From UBA5796 sp040752455 (lineage in GTDB: Bacteria > Chloroflexota > Anaerolineae > Anaerolineales > Villigracilaceae), in assembly GCA_049324115.1 (NCBI GenBank), contig JBMOMN010000009.1:310001-374000 (forward strand): DNA of 64,000 nucleotides, in the 5' to 3' direction. This document shows, piece by piece, positions 41,830-50,238 of the stretch; positions within the stretch are counted from its first letter, which is position 1; each line of letters begins with the position of its first letter. A program made the translations under genes and the position numbers. A model generated the notes under the pieces. It did not search any database. It had not been told where the DNA came from and saw nothing but the letters and a program-made list of their open reading frames with translations.

Positions 41830-42706
41830 TTAGAGAGTGTTTGAAAAGTCATGTTTGAGCCAATCGGCGTACCATCAAGCGGATCATTGCGATGTAAATA
41901 AACGCTTCGCTTGTTTCGGGCAATCGTTCATAATCTCTTGCCAAACGGCGTTGGCGCACCAACCAAGCCAAGGTGCGTTCCACAATCCAGCGTTTAGGCA
42001 AAATCTGAAAACCAACCTGACCTTCCAGTTTTTCGACGATCTCCAACTTACAACCAAGCACTTCTTCTACCCAGGCAATCAAGGCTCCGCGGTAGCCTTC
42101 ATCAGCCCAGATGACCTTCAGCCGCTTGACGAGTTCTCCGTGTTCGGCCAATTCTCCCAAGACGATCTTGGCGCCATCTCGATCTTGCACATCGCCAGCC
42201 GTCACGACCACCCGCATGAGCAAGCCCAGAGTGTCCACCACCACATGCCGTTTTCGGCCAGTCACCTTCTTGCCAGCGTCAAAACCGCACTCCAAACCGC
42301 CTTCCGAGGTCTTTACGGATTGACTGTCCAGAATCATGGCGCTGGGCTGAGGCTTCTTCTTATGCCGTTGCCGACGCACTTTCGCCCGCAAGGCTTGGTT
42401 CATTCGCTCCCAGAGACCATCCTTGCGCCATGTCCAAAAGTAATAGTAGACCGTTTGCCAAGGCGGCAGATCGCTGGGAAGCATTCGCCAGGAACAGCCA
42501 CTCTGGAGAATGTAGAAAATGCCGTTCAGAATTACACGCCAGCCATGTTCTCGAGGACGACCCGTCGCGGCTTCGGCTGGCAGGTATGGTCGAATTTTCG
42601 ACCATTGGGTATCATTCAGGTCGGTCGGGTAAATTTGTTGAGATTTGCTCATCCCACAAGTTTGCCCGATCTTCCCCGTTTTGCCTAGTTTTCAAACACT
42701 CTCTAA
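41830..42706 (-). mobile_element. IS5-family insertion sequence (877 bp)
   Basis: Ends are perfect 18-base inverted repeats: TTAGAGAGTGTTTGAAAA (41830-41847) and its inverse (42689-42706). A TA next to each end may be the target duplication, so the true tips may begin at GAGAG. It carries one transposase gene. It lies right after the terminator of the multicopper oxidase gene. Confidence 0.92.
41849..42652 (-). CDS. IS5-family transposase
   Basis: This 267-residue DDE transposase appears intact. LNDTQWSKIRPYLPAEAATGRPREHGWRVILNGIFY is the N-terminal part, ILDSQSVKTSEGG the first Asp, VWADEGYRG the second Asp, and RWIVERTLAWLVRQRRLARDYE the Glu region. It has a single reading frame with no frameshift. 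Confidence 0.93.
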   Translation of the reverse strand: MSKSQQIYPTDLNDTQWSKIRPYLPAEAATGRPREHGWRVILNGIFYILQSGCSWRMLPSDLPPWQTVYYYFWTWRKDGLWERMNQALRAKVRRQRHKKKPQPSAMILDSQSVKTSEGGLECGFDAGKKVTGRKRHVVVDTLGLLMRVVVTAGDVQDRDGAKIVLGELAEHGELVKRLKVIWADEGYRGALIAWVEEVLGCKLEIVEKLEGQVGFQILPKRWIVERTLAWLVRQRRLARDYERLPETSEAFIYIAMIRLMVRRLAQT

Positions 42707-43072
42707 GAATAACTTCCCGACTTTGTATTTCTTCTTGCCCATATTCGTCGGACTCAAGTCCTGCCTCAGTTCATGAAAATCGGTTGAAACCGACTCGTGA
42801 TACCAGTCCGCAGGACTTCATCGAACTGAGCAGGCGGCTCTGCGAAGCGCCCTGTGGGTCAGCCCCGCTCACCCAGTGCGAAAAACGGAAGTTATTTTTA
42901 CACGGCTCCTAAGACTAGGGGACGAGGTCGAGGTCGTGGGAAAGGATTTCACCATCTGACCGCCTGGGTATCTTCCTGGATCAGGACGGTGTATTTGCCG
43001 GAATCCAGGCAGGCGTCGAAGGTTTGCGGGCCGGGGTTGGAGCCCCGGCCCACAAGTTCCAACAGAAGCGAC
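42707..43072. other. Intergenic debris: repeats and a C-terminal gene remnant
   Basis: No complete gene is seen. There is an inverted repeat of the AAGTCCTGCCTCAGTTC type (about 42767-42832) and a GC hairpin (GCCGGGG/CCCCGGC near 43030). On the minus strand, ending in TGA at 42949, there is a coding-like end: NPGPQTFDACLDSGKYTVLI followed by QEDTQAVRW. It looks like the tail of a lost protein. Confidence 0.4.
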
Positions 43073-45891
43073 TTACTCCACGCTCACGGTTGCCGCGTTA
43101 TCGCTCTCGTCGATGTCGAACAGGATCGAGCTGGCCGCCGCCGTATTCAGGATGGCATGCCGCAGGTCGGTGCGCCGGACGGTGAGGATGATGGTCGCGC
43201 TCTCGCCCGGGGCCAACGTGCCGAGGTGGCAGGTGGCATTCCTGCCGCCGCTGCACCAGCCCTCGGTCGTGCTGACCGATACGAAATTCACGCCGTGCGG
43301 CAGGTTGTCGGTCAGGATCGTGCCCCGCGCGCTGGACGGGCCGTCGTTGGTGACAGTGATGGTGTAGACGATGCGTCTGGTGGTCGGGTTGTACTGGGCA
43401 TTCATCATCAGGTTCAGGTCAGCCGAACGGACCACGCCGAAATTGACCCTGGTCAGCGTCTGCCCGTCGGTCAGTGTGATGTCTGCCGGGTCGGTGGTCG
43501 TCTGCACGAAACCGGACTGCAGGACCTGGCGCAGGCGGTAGTCGCCCGCCGGCAGGCTGTCGAAGCGGTAGTATCCATAGCGGTTGGTCGTCTCGGTCTG
43601 GAGCACGGCCCCGTTCGCATCCAGAAGTTGCACCTCCCAACCCTGGATGCCAAAGTCGATCCAGTTGCGCGTGCCGTTGGCGTTCAGATCATAGAACACG
43701 AACCCGCTGATGGACGCCGTGGCGGGCGCGGTCACGGTGACAGTCACCGGCTCGGAGACACTGCCGTTCCAGTCCGCGTCGCCGCTGTAGACGGCGGTGA
43801 TGGTGTGTGTCCCCACGGACAGGTCGCTCGTGGTGAACGCTGCCTGCCCATCCACCAAAGGGACGTCTGCCGCGAGGACGGTCGCGCCCTCCATAAAGCT
43901 GACCGTCCCAACGGGTATGCCGGTTGACGGGGGGACGGGGGCGACGACGGCGGTGAAGGTGACCGGCTGCTGCGGGAGGAGGCTGCCTGCCGAAGCCGTG
44001 AGCGTCACCGTCGCGGTCAGCTTATTGACCGTGAGCGTGGCGGCGTTGGAGGGGACAGGCTCGCCGATGCCGTTATCGAAGACGGCGCGGTACTGGTCGC
44101 CGTCCTGGTCCAGGCTGGGGAAGAAGCTGAAGGTGGTCTGGTTGGCAAAGGGCAGGTCGTACCAGGTCGCGCCGCTGTCCATGCTGACCTGCCATTGGAC
44201 GGTTGGTGTTGGCGTGCCGTCTGCGGTTGAGGTGAAGCTGACGACATCGCCGATCAGGGCAGTGACATCCTGTGGCTGTTGCGTGATGGTGGGTGGAGCG
44301 CCGGTGTTCGTGAGAGTGAAATTCACGCTTTGCGCGCCGGCCATGCTGGCAACGACTTCATAAGAACCTTGCGTGTCGTTCGCCGTCGCCGTGACGCTGA
44401 CCGTCCCATTCGTAACCGTCGCGGGGCTGCCGCTGATGACCGCGCTTGCGCCGCTGGCAGGAGGCGTGAATGCCACCAGCGCGCCGTCCGGGGATACGCC
44501 CGCGTCGTTGGCTGTGACGCTCAAGACGAGCGGCTCGGCGAAGGCAGTGTTGATCAGCGCGCTCTGGTTATCGCCGCCGCTGACTGCCAGTGTGAAGCCC
44601 TGCGACTCGAATGCGCCGATGTCGCAATGCGCGCCCTGCGGGCGTTCGATGCCGCGCTGGTCGGTTGCGGGACAGACAGAATCGTCGCCTGCGTCAATGG
44701 CAGGGGAGCCGGGCCGGAGGGCAAAGCTCTGGGTGGAGCCGCCATAATTACCCAGCGCGCCGAGGAGCGGATCTACTTGACTATGGGGGAAATCACAGGG
44801 TCCCGACAATGACGTGACGATGTTGTTCTGTCCCGTCACGGAGCCCCTCGCTGTATGGTCACAATAGACATTGCCGTTCACGATTACATTCGTCAGTGTG
44901 AGATGGCCTTCTCGCTCCCAGATGCTCCCGCCCTCGCCTCCAGCTGAGTTGCCACTGAACGTAACGTTGGTCAATGTGAGGGCGCCTCTATAACTATGAA
45001 TCGCTCCTGCCAAGTTGGTGGCCGAATTGCCACTGAACGTGACGTTGGTCAGCGATGCGGCACCATAGTTCTCAAGCGCGCCCGCCCCGTCACCTGCCGA
45101 ATTGCCGCTGAATGTTACGTTCGCTGCATTCAGCGTACCCATGTTGTAAATGCCGCCGCCATTACCCGCATGTCCGTGCGCAACGGTCAGATTGCTCAGA
45201 TTGGATGTGACGCCCGCGGTGACCAAGAACACGCGCACGGCGTTATTCCCGCTCACGGTGATATCGTGCCCAACACCGTCAATCGTCAGGTCCCTGGCAA
45301 TCGTCAGCGTGCTGGCGAGGGTGATGGTGTAGTCATCATCGAAGGTGATCGCGCCGCCCGCGCACACGTCCGCAATCGCCTGGCGCAGGGAACCGGGCCC
45401 GCTGTCGTCCGCGTTGATGACGGTGATGGCATTCTGGCAGTTGACCTCTTGCGAGAGTGTGCCGGTCGAGCCATCGTACCCCGCGACGCCGCTGTACTCG
45501 GCGGTGATAACGTGCGAACCGGGCGTGAGCGCAGAGGTTGTGCAGGCTGCCTCCCCTGAATTCAAACTCACAGCCTCGCAGCCTGAGATCACCGTCCCGC
45601 CCGTGGGCGCAGGCGAGACTGCGGCGGTAAAGGTGACGGGATCACCGAGGATGGATGGGTTGGCGGAGGAGGCGAGCGTCGTGGTGGTCGCAATGCCGCT
45701 AACCGTTACGCTGTCGCTGTCCCCGTCGTCGCTTTCGGTGATGACGCCGTCGGGGTCAACCCGGCAGACGCCGCCAACGCGCGGGTTTTGCAGCGTTCCA
45801 CCGGCCGTCGGCGTGACCGGAATCACAACCTCGAAGCCTCCGCTCGCGTCGATGGTAACTGCGCCGGTCGCGCGGCAAGTCAGGTCTTGTT
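43073..45891 (-). CDS. Beta-helix/Ig surface protein, C-terminal part after frameshift
   Basis: This is the downstream portion (~940 residues) of a large exported protein whose first part is 45880-47304. It begins in the domain DLTCRATGAVTIDASGGFEV and has Ig-like repeats of the TTLASSANPSILGDPVTFTA and TVTLTASAGSLLPQQPVTFT type. A second beta-helix (GPGSLRQAIADVCAGGAITF; repeated LTNVTFSGNSA units) follows, then an immunoglobulin-like block with PPTITQQPQDVTALIGDVVS, an SdrD-like B domain (SGFVFYDLNANGTRNWIDFG) and a DUF11-like end. It is likely a cell-surface adhesin or matrix protein. It is split from its N-terminus by one missing base. Confidence 0.75.
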
Positions 45892-47304
45892 CGCGATTGA
45901 GCAACTGATGTTGTTGCTGTTCGTGACGCCGGTGAAATTTCCCGGCGTGGGCGTTCCGTAGGTTGCGCCGCTCGAAGGCAGTTCGTCGCGCAGGATGACT
46001 TCGGGCGCGGTGAACCACATGGCGGTTCCAGCCCCGTTCGAGACGGTGAGAGTCCAGTCGAACGCGCCGCCGATTGTGGTCGTTCCGCCGACGTCGTTCG
46101 CTTTGGCGATGGTCAGGTCGGGCGTCGCGAGGCAGTCGTACTCGTACGCGCCGATGTCGCATGTGCCGTTGCGTCCGTAGCCACGTTGGTCGGTGGCGGG
46201 GCAATTGGCGGAATCCGCCGCGTCAATCGCCGCGCTGCCCGCTTGCAGCGCCATCGTCTGTGTGTGTCCGCCGTTGTCCGCGAGCGCACTAAGTTTGGGA
46301 TCAGCATTGATGCCGGGGCAAGAAGTATCGCCCCACACCAGGTTGCCGCCGCCGTCGGTGATGGCGCCTCCGCAGTTACTCGAACCGGTATTATTGGCGA
46401 CGATTGTGTTGCGGAGTGTAATAGCACCGCCGTTGTTATAGATGCCGCCGCCACCGGTGTACCCGAAGTTGCCCGAGATGGTGCTGTTCGTGATGCTGAC
46501 AGCGCCGGCCACAACATAAATGCCACCGCCTGCAACAGACGCAGTGTTGCCCGAAAAGGTGCTGTTTGTAATGTTAAGAGTGGCGATGCCGGATAAGGCA
46601 ATCGCGCCACCGGCGCCACCAGTACTTGCGCGGTTGCCTGAGAAGGTACTGCTGGTGATATTTACAATGCCTGCCCTGATGTAGATGCCGCCGCCCGAAG
46701 AAGTCGTAGTGTTTGATTCGAAGGTACTGTTGATGATATGAACAGCGCCGCTGAAGTTGAAGATGGCGCCGCCGTTGCTTGCACTGTTAGCGGAGAAGGT
46801 GCCGTTCGTCAAGGACACCGTGCCGTCGTTGTTATAGATGGCGCCGCCGTAGGGGGCATTGTTGCCGGAGAAGGTGCTGTTCGTGACGTTCAGCGTGCCG
46901 CCGTTGTTGTAGATGCCGCCGCCGCTGCCTGCATTGCCCTTCGTCGCGGTCAGTTGGTTCAGGTTGAAGGTGACACCTGGGTAGACATCGAACATACGCA
47001 CATCGCCTGTGCCATCGCTGTTCGTATCACCACTAACGGTGACGTTGTGTCCCGCGCCGTCAATTGTCAGGTTTCTGTCAATATTCAATTCGCTGGCGAG
47101 CGGGATGGTGTAATCATTATCGAAGTCAATCGTGTCGCAGGCCGGGTCGGCGATCTTTTCGCGCAGCGAACCCGCGCCGTTGTCCGCGTCGGTTGTGACC
47201 GTGCAGGTTGCCGCATGCGCAGTGGACGCGGGCGCGAGGGCTGCGAGAAGCAGAGCGAACACTGTCATCAGTCGCAGCCAGTTGGGAAAGAATTTGGTTT
47301 TCAT
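45880..47304 (-). CDS. Beta-helix surface protein, N-terminal part (frameshifted)
   Basis: This is the first 474 residues of an exported protein with signal peptide LMTVFALLLAALAPASTAHA. A CSLREA-like opening is followed by a right-handed beta-helix of about ten units (GGGIYNNGGTLNVTNSTFSGN, repeated with variation) and a choice-of-anchor Q-like end (GSAAIDAADSANCPATDQRG). It then runs into TGA after SCSIAN; the family pattern continues in the next frame as QDLTCRATGAV, so one base is missing near 45890. AGGAGT precedes ATG 47304. The whole gene spans 43073-47304 and would code for about 1,410 residues. Confidence 0.8.
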   Translation of the reverse strand: MKTKFFPNWLRLMTVFALLLAALAPASTAHAATCTVTTDADNGAGSLREKIADPACDTIDFDNDYTIPLASELNIDRNLTIDGAGHNVTVSGDTNSDGTGDVRMFDVYPGVTFNLNQLTATKGNAGSGGGIYNNGGTLNVTNSTFSGNNAPYGGAIYNNDGTVSLTNGTFSANSASNGGAIFNFSGAVHIINSTFESNTTTSSGGGIYIRAGIVNITSSTFSGNRASTGGAGGAIALSGIATLNITNSTFSGNTASVAGGGIYVVAGAVSITNSTISGNFGYTGGGGIYNNGGAITLRNTIVANNTGSSNCGGAITDGGGNLVWGDTSCPGINADPKLSALADNGGHTQTMALQAGSAAIDAADSANCPATDQRGYGRNGTCDIGAYEYDCLATPDLTIAKANDVGGTTTIGGAFDWTLTVSNGAGTAMWFTAPEVILRDELPSSGATYGTPTPGNFTGVTNSNNISCSIANKT

Positions 47305-47312
47305 TTTTACTC

Positions 47313-47993
47313 CTATGAACTTGCCTGTCGCAAGAGGATCCCGTTCCAGATGTACCAGATCGGTCCGAGAATGATGCCGCCCACAGCCGCCGCAAGCGCG
47401 GTGATCACCTGCATTTCCAAAACGTACCCGGCGACGACCAGCCAGTACAGCACGGCCGCAGCAACCCCGACGTAGGCCAGCAGTTTGGGGATAGCGTTCA
47501 CGCGCAACGCCAGCAGGCTGACGACCAGAACCCATAGCCCGATCGCGCCATAGCCAAGCCAGCCCTGCGGGTCCAGGTAGAGATCCAGCTCGGTGACCGC
47601 CAGAGCATTTTGCAGGTGGACGTCTCCGTCCACGAACATCATGGCGCGGCGAGGCACCTGCGCGATCAGCCTGAAGTACGTGACAGCTGTGATCGCAAAA
47701 CCAATGAATGCCAGGCTGCTGGTCCAACGCACCAGGCCGTCATTGCCAGAACGGATCCTTTCTGAGATGGCGAGCACGGCCGCCAGAGCAAAGACCGCGC
47801 CGAGCGCGAAGGCCCAATATTCGAGCATGAGCGCTGTCCGGTCCTGCGCCACCGAGGGGAGAAAATCCAGGGTCGAGACCCCGGGCCTTTGATCGCCGGG
47901 CAGGAACATGTAGTTGATCCCGATCACGACGTATGAGATGCCGACCAGGATCGAGCAAAACCCTCCGAGTTTGGTAAGGGTGTGGTCTTTCAT
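47313..47993 (-). CDS. DUF4386-like membrane protein
   Basis: This 226-residue, six-helix membrane protein opens with TKLGGFCSILVGISYVVIGI and has LDPQGWLGYGAIGLWVLVVSLLALR, resembling DUF4386-type proteins of unknown function. AAGGAGG lies just before the ATG at 47993. It precedes the surface protein on the same strand, with only 8 bp between them, so the two may be one transcript. Confidence 0.75.
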   Translation of the reverse strand: MKDHTLTKLGGFCSILVGISYVVIGINYMFLPGDQRPGVSTLDFLPSVAQDRTALMLEYWAFALGAVFALAAVLAISERIRSGNDGLVRWTSSLAFIGFAITAVTYFRLIAQVPRRAMMFVDGDVHLQNALAVTELDLYLDPQGWLGYGAIGLWVLVVSLLALRVNAIPKLLAYVGVAAAVLYWLVVAGYVLEMQVITALAAAVGGIILGPIWYIWNGILLRQASS

Positions 47994-48076
47994 TTTCAAC
48001 CTCCTTGTTGAACATGAAGCATGGATCGTCCGATTTGACGCGAGAGACAATTCCTCATCGAGCGCGGATCACCTCC

Positions 48077-48430
48077 TTATGAAGCCGTTGGTCTTGCCGG
48101 TTGCCGCTCGATCTCCTGCACCAATTGGTCGTTCGTGAGGCTGCGCGCCGGCCGGCTGGAGAAAAGCAGTAATTTATCCCTGGCGGCGTCGAGGCCGATG
48201 AGCAGGAGTTCAGGTTGTTCGCGGAGCAGGGAAACGGGAAACTCGGGCGGGACCGCCGCCAGGTCGAAGAGGATCACGTCCGGCCGCAATGCCTCCAACT
48301 GTTCCGCCGCGCCGGGCAGGGCCGCGTCGAGGGGCAGGAGGCGCAGTCCGGGCCGTGCCCGCAGGATGGCCCCAATGCTGGAAACGGCCAGGGAATTCCC
48401 ATAGAGGATGACGGTTCGGGTGTTGGTCAT
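48077..48430 (-). CDS. Receiver-like protein without output domain
   Basis: This 117-residue protein has an alpha/beta pattern like a response-regulator receiver domain: VILYGNSLAVSSIGAILRA, then EQLEALRPDVILFDLAAV at the place of the phospho-acceptor Asp, then ELLLIGLDAARDKLLLFSS. The acidic pair normally at the end of the first strand is absent, so phosphorylation is uncertain. No DNA-binding domain follows. The start at 48430 is preferred over 48541. Confidence 0.55.
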   Translation of the reverse strand: MTNTRTVILYGNSLAVSSIGAILRARPGLRLLPLDAALPGAAEQLEALRPDVILFDLAAVPPEFPVSLLREQPELLLIGLDAARDKLLLFSSRPARSLTNDQLVQEIERQPARPTAS

Positions 48431-48597
48431 GTGGACGGATGGTCGAATGGTCGCGTCGTCGCGTGGCTGGGCGGTCGCAGGTGCGCGAATGGCGCGCATC
48501 TCTGCATACTCATCTAACAACAAATCCCCCGGCGTGAACATGTACTTTGGGTACAGTTGGGGTTACCCCGATTCAGTGGACAGGGATGGGCTTGGGG

Positions 48598-49446
48598 TTA
48601 TGGGCTACGAAGCTGGACAGCTTCGTAGCGGTTGGGTGAGAGATAGTCCAGGGCTGAGTGTCGTCGGTGCGGATTGTACCAGCCTTCGATGAACTCAAAA
48701 ACGGCCAGGCGTGCTTCTGCTTGAGAGTGGAAGGTGTTGCGGTCGAGCAACTCACATTCCAGGGTGGCGAAGAAGCTCTCGCAGAGGGCATTGTCGTAGC
48801 AATCTCCGACGGAGCCCATCGAAGGTCGGACCCCGGCAGCCCGACAGCGCTGACCGAAGGCCAGGGAGGTATACTGGCTGCCCTGATCAGAGTGATGGAT
48901 GACACCTCTGGGACGACGCTGGCGGATGGCCATCTGCAAGGCATCCAAGACCAGAGCCGTGTGCAGGTGGGTGGACATCGCCCAACCAACTACCCGGCGG
49001 CTCCAGGCATCCACGACGACAGCCAGGTATAACCACCCTGCCCAGGTGGCGACGTAAGTAATATCCGCCACCCACAGGCGATTGGGACCGATGGCCGTGA
49101 AATTGCGCTTGACCAGATCGGGGGCAGGACGTGCCCCAGGCTTTCTCTGGGTGGTGCGTGGCGCTTTGCGGCGGCTAACACCCTGCAAATGCTTCGCTCG
49201 CATCAGCCGAGCCACCCGCTTGCGCCCCACAGGTACGCCTGCTTCTGCCAGTTCGGCGTGAATGCGGGGAGCGCCATAGATGCCTTTTGAGCGTTCATGG
49301 ATCACTCGAATATGCTTGATCAATTTCTGATCTTCTTGGGTCCGTTTGGACGGCTGGCGTTTCCGCCAGGCGTAATAGCCGCTGGTGGAGACCTCCAGCA
49401 CACGACACATGGTTTTCACCGGATAGATGGCCTGGTGCGCACTCAC
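48598..49446 (-). CDS. IS3-family transposase OrfB
   Basis: This 282-residue DDE transposase has HTH_21-like RTQEDQKLIKHIRVIHERSKGIYGAPRI at its start, NRLWVADITYVATWAGWLYL for the first Asp, IHHSDQGSQYTSLAFGQRC for the second and LCESFFATLECELLDR for the Glu. It starts with GTG, whose last two bases lie in the OrfA stop, so expression depends on overlap or frameshift. Confidence 0.93.
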   Translation of the reverse strand: MSAHQAIYPVKTMCRVLEVSTSGYYAWRKRQPSKRTQEDQKLIKHIRVIHERSKGIYGAPRIHAELAEAGVPVGRKRVARLMRAKHLQGVSRRKAPRTTQRKPGARPAPDLVKRNFTAIGPNRLWVADITYVATWAGWLYLAVVVDAWSRRVVGWAMSTHLHTALVLDALQMAIRQRRPRGVIHHSDQGSQYTSLAFGQRCRAAGVRPSMGSVGDCYDNALCESFFATLECELLDRNTFHSQAEARLAVFEFIEGWYNPHRRHSALDYLSPNRYEAVQLRSP

Positions 49447-49757
49447 GAATTTGAAGACTTCGGTGGTACGACCTCGGTCTCCCGTGCGAACCAGGCCGCG
49501 GCTTTTGACAAAATCTCTCGTTCCAGCCGCAGTTGTTTGTTTTCTTTGCGCAGCCGGTTCAGTTCTGCTTTTTCATCACTGGTCAGACCGTCGTGCCTTT
49601 GACCGCTGTCCAGTTCGGACTGTTTGATCCAGTTGCGAATGGTCTGGGCGCTCGGCTCGAACTCTTCTGCCAACTCGTTCGGTGTCCGACCTGCTCGGAT
49701 CAGTTCCAGGATCTGTTGGCGAAATTCCCTCGGATAAGGTGTATGGGTTTTGGGCAT
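49443..49757 (-). CDS. IS3-family transposase OrfA
   Basis: This 104-residue protein has the N-terminal helix-turn-helix of IS3 elements (YPREFRQQILELIRAGRTPNELAEEFEPSAQTIRNWIKQ) and a leucine-zipper-like end (LNRLRKENKQLRLEREILSKA). The end overlaps OrfB by four bases. Confidence 0.92.
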   Translation of the reverse strand: MPKTHTPYPREFRQQILELIRAGRTPNELAEEFEPSAQTIRNWIKQSELDSGQRHDGLTSDEKAELNRLRKENKQLRLEREILSKAAAWFARETEVVPPKSSNS

Positions 49758-49785
49758 TTTTTGCTCCTTTCCCCAAGCCTACCAC

Positions 49786-49837
49786 TATCCACTTTACCGG
49801 GTCAACTCCAACTGGAGTTGACCCGATAAAGTGGATA
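49786..49837. repeat. Head-to-head IS3 end palindrome
   Basis: Twenty-four bases of the IS right end (49786-49809) are mirrored at 49814-49837 with one mismatch and a spacer of AACT. The second copy has no transposase beyond it, so it is a solo IS end. Confidence 0.8.
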
Positions 49838-50238
49838 ACGGTCATTTAACCCAGGTAAAGGTGTTATTTCCAATCGCTTCCCATGCGATTTTCCAGAATT
49901 GGTTTGCGGGACCTGTAGGAGAAAATTCTGCCTTTTTTCCCATATTACGTTTAACTGCGGTGATATCAACCGCATGAACTCGGGAAAATAGGCTAAAAAG
50001 CCAGAAAGTTGGCCCGTCTTCGGTATGCTCATCACGGGAGATGAGGGACACTACCGAAATTTTTTAATCTTATATTTCTCTTACATCCTGCGAACAAATC
50101 GCCTATCCGGGTTTGTTATAATCGCTACTGCCACTAAACCTCGTCCGGCCCAAGAACCTGGAAAATACTTTTGTGGGCGGATACTGGACTGTTGCGTTGG
50201 ATGCCTCACAGGTTTGGAACTTGAAAGGATAACCCACC
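49838..50238. other. AT-rich region upstream of clpC
   Basis: Only one coding candidate is seen: a minus-strand frame 49842-50051 (69 residues) with SRVHAVDITAVKRNMGKKAE and FWKIAWEAIGNNTFTWVK, which looks protein-like but matches no family I know. A TATAAT at 50117-50122 lies 117 bp before clpC and is a possible -10 box, though no good -35 is visible. Confidence 0.4.

Larger units (their letters stand above)
48559..49809 (-). mobile_element. IS3-family insertion sequence (about 1.25 kb)
   Basis: Imperfect inverted ends (48559-48597, GGGGTTACCCCG...GGGCTTGGGG; and about 49771-49809, CCCCAAGCC...GGGTCAACTCC) surround two overlapping genes typical of IS3. A further copy of the right end abuts head-to-head at 49814-49837. 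No clear direct target repeat was found. Confidence 0.88.

Noticed and set aside
43073..46204. Full 1,043-residue frame from 46204 as one protein
   Set aside because: The first ~100 residues are an Arg/His-rich shadow of the upstream part; the genuine sequence begins near 45891 after the frameshift.
48077..48541. Longer start at 48541 for the receiver-like protein
   Set aside because: The extra N-terminal part is Ala/Arg/Pro-rich with no domain, and a better start lies at 48430.
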